NCBI RefSeq assembly: GCF_014237835.1
Contig: NZ_JACJVI010000001.1
Coordinates: forward strand, 248,001 to 312,000
Source of the DNA: Rhizobium sp. AQ_MP
GTDB lineage: Bacteria > Pseudomonadota > Alphaproteobacteria > Rhizobiales > Rhizobiaceae
Direction: 5' to 3'
Length of the DNA: 64,000 nucleotides
Every line of letters begins with the position of its first letter. The stretch's first letter is position 1. A model generated the notes under the pieces. The model was not told where the DNA came from. It saw nothing but the letters and a program-made list of their open reading frames with translations, and did no database searches. Of the stretch, positions 18,536 to 27,761 are shown piece after piece. The position numbers were made by a program, and so were the translations under genes.

Positions 18536-19600
18536 ATGACTGAGTTCAAGCCGCTGGTCTTCTCCGGCGTTCAGCCGACCGGCAATCTCCATCTCGGAAA
18601 TTATCTCGGTGCCATCAGAAAGTTCGTTGCGCTGCAGGAGAACAACGACTGCATCTACTGCGTCGTCGACCTGCATGCGCTGACGGCCCAGCTCGTCCAC
18701 GAGGACATGGCGACCCAGATCCGCTCGATCACGGCAGCCTTCCTTGCCGCGGGCATCGATCCGAAGAAGCACATCGTCTTCAACCAGTCGCAGGTGCCGC
18801 AGCATTCGGAACTCGCCTGGATCTTCAACTGCGTCGCCCGCATCGGCTGGATGAACCGCATGACGCAGTTCAAGGACAAGGCCGGCAAGGACCGCGAGCA
18901 GGCCTCGCTCGGTCTTTACGCCTATCCGAGCCTGATGGCGGCCGACATTCTCGTCTACCGCGCGACCCATGTCCCGGTCGGTGAAGACCAGAAGCAGCAT
19001 CTGGAACTTGCCCGCGACATCGCCATGAAGTTCAATATGGACTTTGCGGAGAAGATCCGCCCGACGGGGCTCGGCATCGATATCAAGGTCGGCGACGAGC
19101 CGGTGCATGCCTATTTCCCGATGGTCGAGCCACTGATCGATGGTCCGGCACCGCGCGTCATGAGCCTCAAGGACGGCACCAAGAAGATGTCGAAGTCGGA
19201 TCCGTCCGATCTCTCGCGCATCAACCTGATGGACGACCAGGACGCGATCTCGAAGAAGATCCGCAAGGCCAAGACCGACCCCGACGCGCTTCCGAGCGAG
19301 ACTGATGGTCTGAAGGGACGTCCAGAAGCCGACAACCTCGTCGGCATCTTTGCGGCCCTCGCCGACAAGTCGAAGGCAGAGGTTCTTTCCGAATTCGGCG
19401 GCCAGCAGTTCTCGGTCTTCAAGCCGGCCTTGATTGATCTCGCCGTCGAGGTTCTCGCCCCGATCAATGCCGAGATGCGCCGCCTGATGGAAGATCCCGG
19501 TCACATCGACGCGGTCCTGCGCGACGGGGGCGAGCGTGCCCGCGCGCGGGCCGAAAAGACCATGAACGAAGTCCGCGACATCATCGGTTTCGTGCGATAA
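18536..19600 (+). CDS. trpS: Tryptophanyl-tRNA synthetase
   Basis: Class I aminoacyl-tRNA synthetase charging tRNA-Trp. The 354-residue product has the HIGH-type motif [12 protein letters not shown] at about 15-26 and KMSKS at about 217-221, with [15 protein letters not shown] between them. ATG at 18536 follows GAGGA at good spacing; a TTG four codons upstream lacks support. Length is typical. A GC-rich hairpin (GGCGGG/CCCGCC) just after the stop lacks a T-run. Confidence 0.96.
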   Translation: MTEFKPLVFSGVQPTGNLHLGNYLGAIRKFVALQENNDCIYCVVDLHALTAQLVHEDMATQIRSITAAFLAAGIDPKKHIVFNQSQVPQHSELAWIFNCVARIGWMNRMTQFKDKAGKDREQASLGLYAYPSLMAADILVYRATHVPVGEDQKQHLELARDIAMKFNMDFAEKIRPTGLGIDIKVGDEPVHAYFPMVEPLIDGPAPRVMSLKDGTKKMSKSDPSDLSRINLMDDQDAISKKIRKAKTDPDALPSETDGLKGRPEADNLVGIFAALADKSKAEVLSEFGGQQFSVFKPALIDLAVEVLAPINAEMRRLMEDPGHIDAVLRDGGERARARAEKTMNEVRDIIGFVR

Positions 19601-19673
19601 GGTCGCGGGCGCTGGCGGGTCCGCCCGGAGCCCGCCCGCGTCCCATCACATCAGTCCGGCGGCGGGGTTCTCC

Positions 19674-20165
19674 ATGGTTTCAACACGTCTGTCACGTCTT
19701 GAAGGTCACCGCCGCAAGTTCATGGCGGTGATCGACAACACCCCGGAATGCTCGCGCGCGGTCCATTATGCCGGCCGCCGCGCCAAGAATTCCAATGGCG
19801 GACTGGTGCTGATCTATGTGATCCCAGAAGGCGATTTCCAGCAATGGCTGGGCGTCGAGGAGATCATGCGCGCCGAAGCTCGGGAAGAGGCAGAAGCGAT
19901 CATGGCAAAGGCTGCGCAGACGGTCCGCGATACAATCGGCATCGAGCCCGAAATCGTCATCCGCGAAGGCAGTTCGTTTGCCGAGATCAACCGCCTGATC
20001 GAGGAAGACCGGGACATCGCGATCCTCGTGCTCGCAGCCGGCTCGACCAAGGAAGGCCCGGGGCCGCTCGTTTCGATGATCGCCGGACGAGGTGCGGCCT
20101 TCCCGATCCCGGTGACGGTCCTGCCGGATACGTTGACCAACGAGGAAATCGACGCCCTCTGCTGA
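19674..20165 (+). CDS. Universal stress protein (UspA family)
   Basis: A 163-residue single Usp domain beginning RKFMAVIDNTPECSRAVHYA, a standard first strand and helix, and ending in PIPVTVLPDTL. The ATP-binding pattern G-2X-G-9X-G(S/T) is not evident in the last third, so it may belong to the non-ATP-binding group. It lies between trpS and the nfuA-like gene, with its own 5' gap of 73 bases. Role: general stress adaptation, not further resolved. Confidence 0.85.
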   Translation: MVSTRLSRLEGHRRKFMAVIDNTPECSRAVHYAGRRAKNSNGGLVLIYVIPEGDFQQWLGVEEIMRAEAREEAEAIMAKAAQTVRDTIGIEPEIVIREGSSFAEINRLIEEDRDIAILVLAAGSTKEGPGPLVSMIAGRGAAFPIPVTVLPDTLTNEEIDALC

Positions 20166-20215
20166 TTTCACCATCTGCGAGATCGCGCCTTGAAGATGCG
20201 ACCCGCAGCGTCTAT

Positions 20216-20232
20216 TTTGGAAGTATTCTAAT
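20216..20232 (+). promoter_or_regulatory. Candidate Irr box (iron control element) upstream of nfuA-like gene
   Basis: The inverted repeat TTTGGAA-GTA-TTCTAAT resembles the remembered Irr-binding element TTTAGAA-N3-TTCTAAA; the right half differs at one base and the left half at two. It lies 34 bases before the nfuA-like start, overlapping the expected promoter. Irr represses iron-using genes during iron limitation in rhizobia, which suits an Fe-S assembly gene. Confidence 0.45.
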
Positions 20233-20265
20233 CTTTAGCGGTGGTATCGCCGCCCGGAGGCCTAA

Positions 20266-20829
20266 ATGTTCATCCAGACCGAAGCCACGCCGAACCCGGC
20301 GACCCTGAAATTCCTCCCCGGCAAGGTGGTCATGGAAACCGGCACCGCCGAATTCCGCGACGCAAGCAGCGCGGCAGCTTCGCCGCTCGCCTCCCGCATT
20401 TTCGCGATCCCCGGCGTCACCGGCGTCTTCTTCGGCTATGATTTTGTCACCGTCTCCAAGGACGGTCCGGAATGGCAGCATCTGAAGCCGGCGATCCTCG
20501 GCACGATCATGGAACACTTCATGAGCGGTGCTCCGGTCATGGGCTCTGCCTCGACCTTTGCGGAAACCGACAGCGACGAGGAATTCTTCGATGCCGGCGA
20601 CGAGACGATCGTCGCGACCATCAAGGAACTCCTCGAAACCCGCGTTAGGCCCGCCGTTGCCCAGGATGGGGGCGACATCACCTTCCGCGGCTTCAAGGAT
20701 GGCAAGGTCTTCTTGAACATGAAGGGCTCCTGCGCCGGCTGCCCGTCCTCGACGGCAACCCTGAAGCACGGCGTGCAGAACCTGCTCCGCCACTTCGTTC
20801 CGGAAGTGCAGGAAGTCGAAGCGGTCTGA
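20266..20829 (+). CDS. NifU-family Fe-S cluster carrier (NfuA/NFU1-like)
   Basis: Transfers Fe-S clusters to apoproteins. The 187-residue product has the N-terminal Nfu domain beginning MFIQTEATPNPATLKFLPG and a C-terminal NifU domain (about 115-187) with the cluster-binding GSCAGCPSS (Cys156 and Cys159). This two-domain form matches mitochondrial NFU1. A candidate Irr site lies just upstream, consistent with iron regulation. The stop is followed 21 bases later by tsaB, opening a long co-directional run. Confidence 0.92.
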   Translation: MFIQTEATPNPATLKFLPGKVVMETGTAEFRDASSAAASPLASRIFAIPGVTGVFFGYDFVTVSKDGPEWQHLKPAILGTIMEHFMSGAPVMGSASTFAETDSDEEFFDAGDETIVATIKELLETRVRPAVAQDGGDITFRGFKDGKVFLNMKGSCAGCPSSTATLKHGVQNLLRHFVPEVQEVEAV

Positions 20830-20850
20830 TTGGACCGGACGGGAGACGAG

Positions 20851-21498
20851 ATGATCGTTCTTGCGATCGACACGGCGGGTGTGGGCTGCGCAGCCGCCGT
20901 TTTTGATTCTGATGCAGACAAGATGTTGGGCCTCGTCAGCGAAACCATCGGTCGCGGCCATGCCGAGCGGCTGATGGCGATGATCGATGAGGCACTCGCC
21001 CAGGCGAAGCTGTCGCTTGCCGATGTCGATCGCATCGGCGTCACTGTAGGCCCCGGTTCCTTCACCGGCATTCGCGTGGGGGTTGCGGCTGCCCGTGGTT
21101 TGGCCCTTGCGCTCGGTGTGGATTGCGTCGGAGTTTCCACACTTGAAGTCCTAGCCTGCACGGCCCCCGAAACCGGAAAGCCGGTTCTCTCTGCCATCAA
21201 CGCTCACCGCAACGAAGTCTATGCCCAGAGCTATGAGGCCGGAGTTCCCCAGGGTGAGCCGCTGCTGCTCGAACTGGAGGATTATCTCGCCCGGGCCGCC
21301 ATCCCTGGCACGGTCCTCGTCGGCTCCGCTGCTGCCCTTGTTAGAGACCGCGAGGCCGAAACAGTCCCCGATCACTACCCGATCGAGATCGTCGCACGGA
21401 TTGCCGCGATGGCGAAAGCTCAGGGCAAGCCGAAGCCGCTCTATCTGCGGGGACCGGATGCGAAACCGCAGACGGGTTTTGCCGTATCGAGAGCCTGA
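20851..21498 (+). CDS. tsaB: tRNA threonylcarbamoyladenosine biosynthesis protein TsaB
   Basis: Non-catalytic partner of TsaD and TsaE in t6A37 synthesis on ANN-decoding tRNAs. The 215-residue ASKHA-fold protein begins MIVLAIDTAGVGCAAAVF and has VTVGPGSFTGIRVGVAAARG near 64-83, the family signature. ATG at 20851 follows GGGAGACGAG; the frame extends upstream to a TTG at 20830 without support. The stop is one base from the rimI start, so the two are probably translated together. Confidence 0.94.
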   Translation: MIVLAIDTAGVGCAAAVFDSDADKMLGLVSETIGRGHAERLMAMIDEALAQAKLSLADVDRIGVTVGPGSFTGIRVGVAAARGLALALGVDCVGVSTLEVLACTAPETGKPVLSAINAHRNEVYAQSYEAGVPQGEPLLLELEDYLARAAIPGTVLVGSAAALVRDREAETVPDHYPIEIVARIAAMAKAQGKPKPLYLRGPDAKPQTGFAVSRA

Positions 21499-21499
21499 C

Positions 21500-21997
21500 A
21501 TGCGCGACAGCCTGTTCTACCGCCAGCCCGAATTCGAACTTGTCCCGATGACCTCGGAGCACTGCCGCGCAGTCGCCGAACTGCATGCCCAGAGGTTTCC
21601 CCGTGCCTGGGGCGATGGTGAATTCTTGAGCCTTCTTCTGCAGCCGAACAGCTTCGGCTTTGCCGCTTGGCAGACCAACACGCTGATCTTCAAGGCTCCG
21701 CTTTCAGGCTTCGTGCTTGCCCGCGAAGTCGCCGGCGAGGCGGAAATCCTGACGATCGCGGTGAGCGACAAGGTCTCCCGCTTCGGGCTCGGCTGGCGCC
21801 TGATGCAGGCAGCGCTTCGCGAAGCCAAGGCGCGGGGAGGGGAATCCATGTTCCTCGAAGTCGACGACGGCAATCAGGCTGCACTCGGTCTCTATCGCAA
21901 GCTCGGCTTCGAGAAGGCCGGTGAACGCCCCGCCTACTACACCGATGAAAACGGTCGCCGGTCCTCCGCGCTTGTCATGCGCCGCGATCTTCGTTAA
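21500..21997 (+). CDS. rimI: GNAT N-acetyltransferase, RimI-like
   Basis: Predicted N-alpha-acetyltransferase, named for the ribosomal protein S18 modifier. The 165-residue product has the GNAT core: GFVLAREVAGEAEILTIAVS, the acetyl-CoA loop region RFGLGWRLMQAALREAKARG, and FLEVDDGNQAALGLYRKLGF, which is highly typical of RimI. ATG at 21500 lies just after the tsaB stop. The tsaB-rimI pairing is widespread. The real substrate is unproven. Confidence 0.88.
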   Translation: MRDSLFYRQPEFELVPMTSEHCRAVAELHAQRFPRAWGDGEFLSLLLQPNSFGFAAWQTNTLIFKAPLSGFVLAREVAGEAEILTIAVSDKVSRFGLGWRLMQAALREAKARGGESMFLEVDDGNQAALGLYRKLGFEKAGERPAYYTDENGRRSSALVMRRDLR

Positions 21998-22041
21998 CCC
22001 GGCAATTGGACGAACACATATTCGACATATAAGCTGGGCCA

Positions 22042-22470
22042 ATGAACGACGCCTTGAAATCGCTGGAAACGCTGTGCGCCGAACGGGGCATGCGCATGAC
22101 CGAGCAGCGCCGCGTCATTGCCCGTATCCTTGAGGAATCCGACGATCACCCTGATGTCGAGGAGCTTTACCGCCGCTCTTCCAAGGTCGATGCCAAGATC
22201 TCGATCTCGACGGTTTATCGCACGGTGAAGCTCTTCGAGGACGCCGGCATCATCGAGCGCCATGACTTCCGCGATGGCCGCTCGCGTTACGAAACGGTTC
22301 CGGAAGAGCACCACGACCACCTGATCGATCTGAAGACCGGCACAGTGGTCGAATTTCACTCGCCGGAAATCGAGGCGCTGCAGGAGCGCATCGCCCGTGA
22401 ACACGGCTTCCGCCTCGTCGGACACCGGCTCGAACTCTACGGCATCCCACTGTCGAAGGACGAGAAATAA
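22042..22470 (+). CDS. mur: Fur-family metalloregulator (Mur-like)
   Basis: Metal-dependent repressor of 142 residues. The winged-helix domain (about 1-85) has SISTVYRTVKLFEDAGIIER. The metal-binding region contains EEHHDHLIDLKTG (His90, His91, Asp92, His93). The structural CxxC pairs of E. coli Fur are absent; the only cysteine is Cys12. Rhizobial Mur, the manganese-responsive Fur homologue, shares this lack. From memory, Agrobacterium has its fur/mur gene in this same neighbourhood, where it affects both Fe and Mn homeostasis. Metal choice here is inferred. Confidence 0.88.
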   Translation: MNDALKSLETLCAERGMRMTEQRRVIARILEESDDHPDVEELYRRSSKVDAKISISTVYRTVKLFEDAGIIERHDFRDGRSRYETVPEEHHDHLIDLKTGTVVEFHSPEIEALQERIAREHGFRLVGHRLELYGIPLSKDEK

Positions 22471-22500
22471 GCCGATGTCCGCCATGCCAGCGAGGCCCGC

Positions 22501-23298
22501 GTGATCAACTGGCTGAGGGTCGGCTTCTTCCTGGTCGTGCTGCTGCTCGTCTCGGGCCTGATGATCCCGGTGCAGCTCTTGGCACTCCGTCTCGACTGGC
22601 CGCTACGCCGCCGCATGCCGCGATACTGGCATCGAATGGCGTTGTGGTTCCTCGGCATCCGTGTGCATGTACACGGAACCCTTGAGACACGGCGCCCGTT
22701 GATGATCGCCGCCAACCACGCCTCCTGGAAAGATATTCTTGTCCTTGGCTCGCTGGCCGACGTTGTCTTCATCGCCAAAACGGAGGTATCCTCCTGGCCC
22801 GTCTTCGGCTTTCTTGCGAAGCTGCAGAAGACGATTTTTGTCGTGCGCGAGGAAAAGCGTCGCACCGGCGATCAGGTCAACGAGATTGCCGCCCGCATGG
22901 CCGATGGCGAGATTGTCGTGCTTTTCCCCGAGGGGACGACGTCGGACGGCAACCGCATCCTCGGCATCAAGTCCTCGCTGTTCGGCGCAGCGGCTGCTGC
23001 CCTGCCGGAAGGCGAGGATGCCGTGGTCCACGTCCAGCCCGTTGCCATCGCCTACACCCGCGTCCAGGGCATGCCGATGGGACGCTACCACCGCCCGATC
23101 GCCGGCTGGCCCGGCGACATCGGCCTCATGCAGCATCTGATCGGCGTGCTGCGCGCCGGCGCGCTGGATGTCGACGTCACCTTCGGCGAGACAGTGGAGT
23201 TCCGCAAGGGCGACAGTCGCAAGACGCTCGCTCTGCGCATCGAGGAGCAGTTGCGCACCATGCTGCTCGCCCATCTGCGCGGTCGCCATCGCCACTGA
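22501..23298 (+). CDS. olsA: Lyso-ornithine lipid O-acyltransferase OlsA (PlsC family)
   Basis: Second step of ornithine-lipid synthesis: acylates lyso-ornithine lipid to the mature lipid. The 265-residue product has an N-terminal membrane segment (about 7-28), the acyltransferase HX4D motif NHASWKD (His73, Asp78) and FPEG at 142-145. Sequence alone would also allow a 1-acylglycerol-3-phosphate acyltransferase. The OlsA call rests on the gene order mur-olsA-miaB and on olsB in the same window, as remembered for S. meliloti. A GTG start at 22501 is used. Confidence 0.8.
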   Translation: MINWLRVGFFLVVLLLVSGLMIPVQLLALRLDWPLRRRMPRYWHRMALWFLGIRVHVHGTLETRRPLMIAANHASWKDILVLGSLADVVFIAKTEVSSWPVFGFLAKLQKTIFVVREEKRRTGDQVNEIAARMADGEIVVLFPEGTTSDGNRILGIKSSLFGAAAAALPEGEDAVVHVQPVAIAYTRVQGMPMGRYHRPIAGWPGDIGLMQHLIGVLRAGALDVDVTFGETVEFRKGDSRKTLALRIEEQLRTMLLAHLRGRHRH

Positions 23299-23355
23299 AC
23301 GTGGCGAGCAATTTTTCGGTTTAATCGCGGCACGAAAACCACTAAATAGCGCCGC

Positions 23356-24750
23356 ATGACCCAGGAAACCGCGAGCCTCACAGATACCCCGGCGCCGGGC
23401 GCCAATACGCGCAAGGTCTTCATCAAGACCTATGGCTGCCAGATGAACGTCTATGACAGCGGCCGCATGGCCGATGCCCTGGCAGCGGACGGCTATGCTC
23501 CGACCGAGGTGATGGAAGAGGCCGATCTCGTCCTGCTCAACACCTGTCACATCCGAGAAAAGGCCGCGGAGAAGGTCTACTCTGCCCTTGGGCGCCTACG
23601 CGAGCACAAAAAGGCGCGCGCGGCCGAAGGCAAGGAATTCATGATCGGCGTCGCCGGCTGCGTAGCTCAGGCCGAAGGCGAGGAAATCTCCCGCCGCGAG
23701 CCGGCCGTTGACGTCGTCATCGGCCCGCAGACCTATCATCGCCTGCCGCAGGCGTTGCAGAAGGCTCGAACCGGAGAGCGGGTGGTCGACACCGAATACG
23801 CGCTGGAAGACAAGTTCGAGCATCTGCCGGATCCAACAAAGGTCGCGGGCAAGCCACGCTCCGTCACTGCCTTCCTCACGGTCCAGGAAGGCTGCGACAA
23901 GTTCTGCACCTTCTGTGTGGTTCCCTATACGCGTGGCTCGGAAGTCTCCCGTTCATTGGCGCAGCTCCTGACAGAGGCCCGCAAGCTGGTGGACAGCGGC
24001 GTGCGTGAGCTGACCCTTCTCGGCCAGAACGTCAACGCCTGGCATGGCGAAGACGAGAAGGGCCGGGCGATCGGCCTTGGCGATCTTCTCTACCGGCTCG
24101 CTGAAATCCCCGGTCTCGCCCGCCTGCGCTACACCACAAGCCATCCCCGCGACATGGACGACCGCCTGATCGAGGCGCATCGCGATCTCCGGATGCTGAT
24201 GCCCTATCTGCATCTGCCCGTGCAGTCCGGCTCCGACCGCATCCTGAAAGCGATGAACCGCCGTCACAAGGCCTCCGAGTATGTGGCGTTGATCGAACGC
24301 ATCCGCTCCGTCCGTCCCGACATTGCCCTGTCGGGCGATTTCATCGTCGGGTTCCCAGGCGAGACGGATCAGGATTTCGAAGATACGATGAAGCTCGTGC
24401 GTGACGTGAACTACGCGCAGGCTTATTCGTTTAAGTACTCGACACGTCCTGGAACGCCCGGTGCTGACCTGCCGGATCACGTGGCCGAGGACGTGAAGAC
24501 CGAACGCCTGGCACGGCTCCAGGCGCTGCTGCTTGAACAGCAGCAGGCCTTCATGCAGTCGATGATCGGCAAGACCATCGACTTGCTTCTGGAGAAGCCG
24601 GGTCGCATGCCGGGGCAGCTCATCGGACGCTCACCCTGGCTGCAGTCGGTGAATGTTGATGCAAAGTCATCGCAAATCGGTGACATTATACAGGTACGAA
24701 TCACCGCAGCCGGCCCAAACAGCTTGTTTGCCGAGGTGGCAGAGGGTTAG
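23356..24750 (+). CDS. miaB: tRNA-2-methylthio-N6-dimethylallyladenosine synthase
   Basis: Radical-SAM methylthiotransferase that converts i6A37 to ms2i6A37. The 464-residue product has the N-terminal cluster cysteines Cys28 (TYGCQMN), Cys64 (NTCHIRE) and Cys102 (GCVAQ). The radical-SAM CxxxCxxC is at Cys180, Cys184 and Cys187 ([17 protein letters not shown]). A C-terminal TRAM domain starts near 395. All key residues are present. Confidence 0.96.
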   Translation: MTQETASLTDTPAPGANTRKVFIKTYGCQMNVYDSGRMADALAADGYAPTEVMEEADLVLLNTCHIREKAAEKVYSALGRLREHKKARAAEGKEFMIGVAGCVAQAEGEEISRREPAVDVVIGPQTYHRLPQALQKARTGERVVDTEYALEDKFEHLPDPTKVAGKPRSVTAFLTVQEGCDKFCTFCVVPYTRGSEVSRSLAQLLTEARKLVDSGVRELTLLGQNVNAWHGEDEKGRAIGLGDLLYRLAEIPGLARLRYTTSHPRDMDDRLIEAHRDLRMLMPYLHLPVQSGSDRILKAMNRRHKASEYVALIERIRSVRPDIALSGDFIVGFPGETDQDFEDTMKLVRDVNYAQAYSFKYSTRPGTPGADLPDHVAEDVKTERLARLQALLLEQQQAFMQSMIGKTIDLLLEKPGRMPGQLIGRSPWLQSVNVDAKSSQIGDIIQVRITAAGPNSLFAEVAEG

Positions 24751-24789
24751 AGTGAGGGCCTGAACCTGATCGAACAGGAGCCTGATCGC

Positions 24790-25845
24790 TTGAACGCAAC
24801 AGAAGTGGTTTCCTCACCCTCGCGCAATGTCCGCAGCTCTGCGACCGACGCCAATCACTTCATCTTGACGTTCGAGAACAACCGGCTTGCGAGCGAGCTC
24901 TTCGGACAATTCGACCAGCATCTGAAACTGCTCGAGCAGCGCCTTCAGATCGAGGCCCGTGCGCGCGGAAATTCCGTCGCCATCACGGGAGAGTTGCAGG
25001 CCACCAACCAGGCCCGTCGCGCGCTCGATTTCCTCTATGCCCGGCTCCAAAGCGGCGGCTCGGTGGAGGCCTCGGATGTCGAAGGTGCCATCCGCATGGC
25101 AGTTGCAGCCGATGACCAGCTGTCCCTGCCGACGCTGGAGCGCAAGGCGAAGCTTTCGATGGCCCAGATTTCCACCCGTAAGAAGACGATCGCTGCGCGC
25201 ACTCCGACCCAGGACGCCTATATGCGGGCGCTGGAACGGTCGGAAATGGTCTTTGGCGTCGGGCCGGCTGGAACCGGCAAGACATATCTCGCTGTGGCCC
25301 ATGCCGCCCAGTTGCTGGAGCGTGGCGTCGTGGATCGCATCGTCCTGACCCGTCCTGCGGTCGAAGCCGGCGAGCGCCTCGGCTTCCTGCCCGGCGACAT
25401 GAAGGAAAAGGTCGATCCGTATCTGCGTCCACTTTACGACGCGCTCTACGACATGATTCCCGGCGACAAGGTCGAACGTGCCATCACCGCAGGCGTCATC
25501 GAGATCGCCCCGCTTGCCTTCATGCGTGGCCGCACGCTGGCGAACGCTGCGATCATCCTCGACGAAGCGCAGAACACGACGTCGATGCAGATGAAGATGT
25601 TCCTCACCCGTCTGGGCGAAAACGGCCGCATGATCATCACCGGAGATCCAAGCCAGGTCGACCTGCCGCGCGGCGTCACCTCCGGTCTGGTCGAGGCGCT
25701 GAATGTGCTCAAGGGTGTGGAAGGCATCTCGGTTGTCCGCTTCAAGGACACCGATGTCGTGCGTCACCCGCTTGTCGGTCGCATCGTGCAGGCCTATGAC
25801 GCCAAGTACAAGGTACAGGACGAGAGCGAGCAGAGCGAGCATTAA
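24790..25845 (+). CDS. phoH: PhoH family ATPase (YbeZ-like)
   Basis: Predicted ATPase/helicase-like partner of the RNase YbeY. The 351-residue product has an N-terminal KH-like region (FENNRLASELFGQFDQHLKL) and a RecA-like core with Walker A GPAGTGKTY near 158-166 and Walker B IILDEAQNT. It starts at TTG (24790), about 10 bases after AGGAG. No ATG precedes the conserved N-terminal domain, so the rare start looks real. It is followed 20 bases later by ybeY. Confidence 0.92.
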   Translation: MNATEVVSSPSRNVRSSATDANHFILTFENNRLASELFGQFDQHLKLLEQRLQIEARARGNSVAITGELQATNQARRALDFLYARLQSGGSVEASDVEGAIRMAVAADDQLSLPTLERKAKLSMAQISTRKKTIAARTPTQDAYMRALERSEMVFGVGPAGTGKTYLAVAHAAQLLERGVVDRIVLTRPAVEAGERLGFLPGDMKEKVDPYLRPLYDALYDMIPGDKVERAITAGVIEIAPLAFMRGRTLANAAIILDEAQNTTSMQMKMFLTRLGENGRMIITGDPSQVDLPRGVTSGLVEALNVLKGVEGISVVRFKDTDVVRHPLVGRIVQAYDAKYKVQDESEQSEH

Positions 25846-25865
25846 GCCCGCTCCGCCACGGAACC

Positions 25866-26372
25866 ATGAGCCAGTTGGACATACAGATCGCCGTCGAGGC
25901 GGACGGTTGGGCAGACGAGACGGCGCTGGAGGCTTTGGCCTCCCGCGTGCTCGGTGCGGCGGAAACCCATCTTGCAAAGGTCGAGGGTCAGCCCTTTCCG
26001 AAGCAGCCGACGGAGGTCTCGCTCGTCTTCGCCGACGATGAAATGATCCGCGAGATCAATGCGGAATGGCGCGACAAGGACAAGCCGACCAATGTCCTGT
26101 CCTTCCCAGCCTTTCCCGTAACCCCCGGCAAGATGCCTGGTCCCATGCTCGGCGACATCATCATCGCGCGCGAGACGCTGGAGCGGGAGGCGATCGAATT
26201 GGACAAGACGTTCGAGGATCATCTGACCCACTTGATGGTTCACGGATTTCTGCATCTTTTCGGCTACGACCACATTGAAGTGAACGATGCCGAGAAAATG
26301 GAAGCGCTGGAGACTCGCATTCTGGCGGAACTTGGCCTATCTGACCCCTATGCGGGGCAGGACCCCATCTGA
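25866..26372 (+). CDS. ybeY: Endoribonuclease YbeY
   Basis: Zinc-dependent single-strand RNase for 16S rRNA 3'-end maturation and rRNA quality control; in S. meliloti it is also linked to sRNA regulation. The 168-residue product has the HxxxHxxxxxH zinc motif in HGFLHLFGYDH (His126, His130 and His136) and the preceding NVLSFPAF. It sits between phoH and corC, the standard bacterial arrangement, with short gaps implying one transcript. Confidence 0.95.
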   Translation: MSQLDIQIAVEADGWADETALEALASRVLGAAETHLAKVEGQPFPKQPTEVSLVFADDEMIREINAEWRDKDKPTNVLSFPAFPVTPGKMPGPMLGDIIIARETLEREAIELDKTFEDHLTHLMVHGFLHLFGYDHIEVNDAEKMEALETRILAELGLSDPYAGQDPI

Positions 26373-26384
26373 TAGTCTGGAACA

Positions 26385-27671
26385 ATGAGCGATTTTGCGA
26401 CGAAAGCGGCCCCGGAGGCCAAAGAAGGTAACGAGGGATCCTCTTCTGAAGAGGGCAGTAGTCCTTCCCGAGCGGAAAGCTCGGCCCGACAATCTCCATC
26501 CTTCTGGGGCCGACTGGCCCGAATTCTCAAACCGTCATCCTCCACGAGCTTGCGTGAAGACCTGACGGTGGCACTCAGTGCCGATGCCCAGCTGGGCGAA
26601 GCGTTCACGCCCGAAGAGCGGGCGATGCTCAACAACATCCTGCGATTCCGCGAAGTGCGCGTTGAGGACATCATGGTCCCGCGCGTTGACATTGAGGCGG
26701 TTGATCAGAGCGTGACCATCGGCGAGCTGATGACGATCTTCGAGGTCTCCGGCCGATCGCGCATGCCCGTCTATGCCGATACGTTGGACGACCCGCGAGG
26801 GATGGTGCATATCCGTGACCTCTTGTCCTACGTCACCAAGCAGGCGCGCAGCCGCAAGCGTGTGGCCAAGCCTGCCGCTGCTGCAAATGGAGCCGAGAAG
26901 CTCGAGAAGGCGGAGAAGGTCACAAAGCCGAAGATGGATTTCGATCTGGCCCGCATCGATCTGAGCAAGACGGTCGCCGAAGCCGGCATCATCCGCTCCA
27001 TTCTCTTTGTACCGCCCTCAATGCTGGCCTCAGACCTGATGAGCCGCATGCAGGCCGCTCGCACGCAGATGGCGCTGGTGATCGATGAATATGGCGGGAC
27101 GGACGGACTGGTAAGCCATGAAGACATCGTCGAGATGGTCATCGGCGACATCGATGACGAGCACGACGATGAAGAGGTGATGTTCAGCCGCATTTCGGAC
27201 GACGTGATCGTCGCCGACGCCCGCGTTGAACTGGAAGAGATTGCAGAGGCGATTGGCCCTGATTTCGATATCGCCGATCGTCTTGAAGATGTCGACACGC
27301 TTGGGGGACTGATCTTCTCTGCACTCGGTCGAATTCCAGCCCGCGGCGAAGTGGTTCAGGCCCTGCCTGGTTTCGAATTCCACATTCTCGATGCCGATCC
27401 GCGTCGTATCAAACGGGTACGAGTTGCCCGCAAGCGGGCGAACGCCCGCCGCCGGTCGACAACCAAGGGTGAAATCGAGACACGCAGCGAGGCCGAAGTC
27501 GAGGCAAAGCCCTCGCAGGCGACTGCAGTTGCATCCGCGGAAAACGCAACCAAGCCAAAGGCCAAGGCTGTACCCAAGCCACGGGCGCCGAAACTGCAGC
27601 AAGCAGCCGCCGATACGCCAGCAGAACATCCCAATCCAGCGATCGAAGGCACAGATCGGCAGTCAGCCTGA
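26385..27671 (+). CDS. corC: CorC/HlyC-type CBS-domain protein
   Basis: Two tandem CBS domains (about 90-155 and 195-250) followed by a CorC_HlyC FAD-like domain (about 265-345, with LEEIAEAIGPDF). Relatives take part in Mg2+/Co2+ efflux. There is no N-terminal DUF21 membrane domain, so it is the cytoplasmic CorC type. A Lys/Ala/Pro-rich linker sits between the CBS repeats (about 145-185), and the C-terminal 80 residues are similarly low-complexity, making the protein longer (428 residues) than E. coli CorC. It lies between ybeY and lnt. Confidence 0.9.
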   Translation: MSDFATKAAPEAKEGNEGSSSEEGSSPSRAESSARQSPSFWGRLARILKPSSSTSLREDLTVALSADAQLGEAFTPEERAMLNNILRFREVRVEDIMVPRVDIEAVDQSVTIGELMTIFEVSGRSRMPVYADTLDDPRGMVHIRDLLSYVTKQARSRKRVAKPAAAANGAEKLEKAEKVTKPKMDFDLARIDLSKTVAEAGIIRSILFVPPSMLASDLMSRMQAARTQMALVIDEYGGTDGLVSHEDIVEMVIGDIDDEHDDEEVMFSRISDDVIVADARVELEEIAEAIGPDFDIADRLEDVDTLGGLIFSALGRIPARGEVVQALPGFEFHILDADPRRIKRVRVARKRANARRRSTTKGEIETRSEAEVEAKPSQATAVASAENATKPKAKAVPKPRAPKLQQAAADTPAEHPNPAIEGTDRQSA

Positions 27672-27761
27672 CGGGCCATCTGCAACACACCGTAGACCGC
27701 GACATGGCTCCCGTTTTTTGGGAGACTGCCGGCGATTGATTCGTGGTCGGAAGGGGTGGAC

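Noticed and set aside
18305..19504. 399-codon minus-strand frame
   Set aside because: Antisense to the VOC gene end and trpS; no ribosome-binding site or recognisable domain.
19612..19640. GC-rich hairpin after trpS as a terminator
   Set aside because: Stem GGCGGG/CCCGCC with no T-run and a short gap to the usp gene; evidence too weak.
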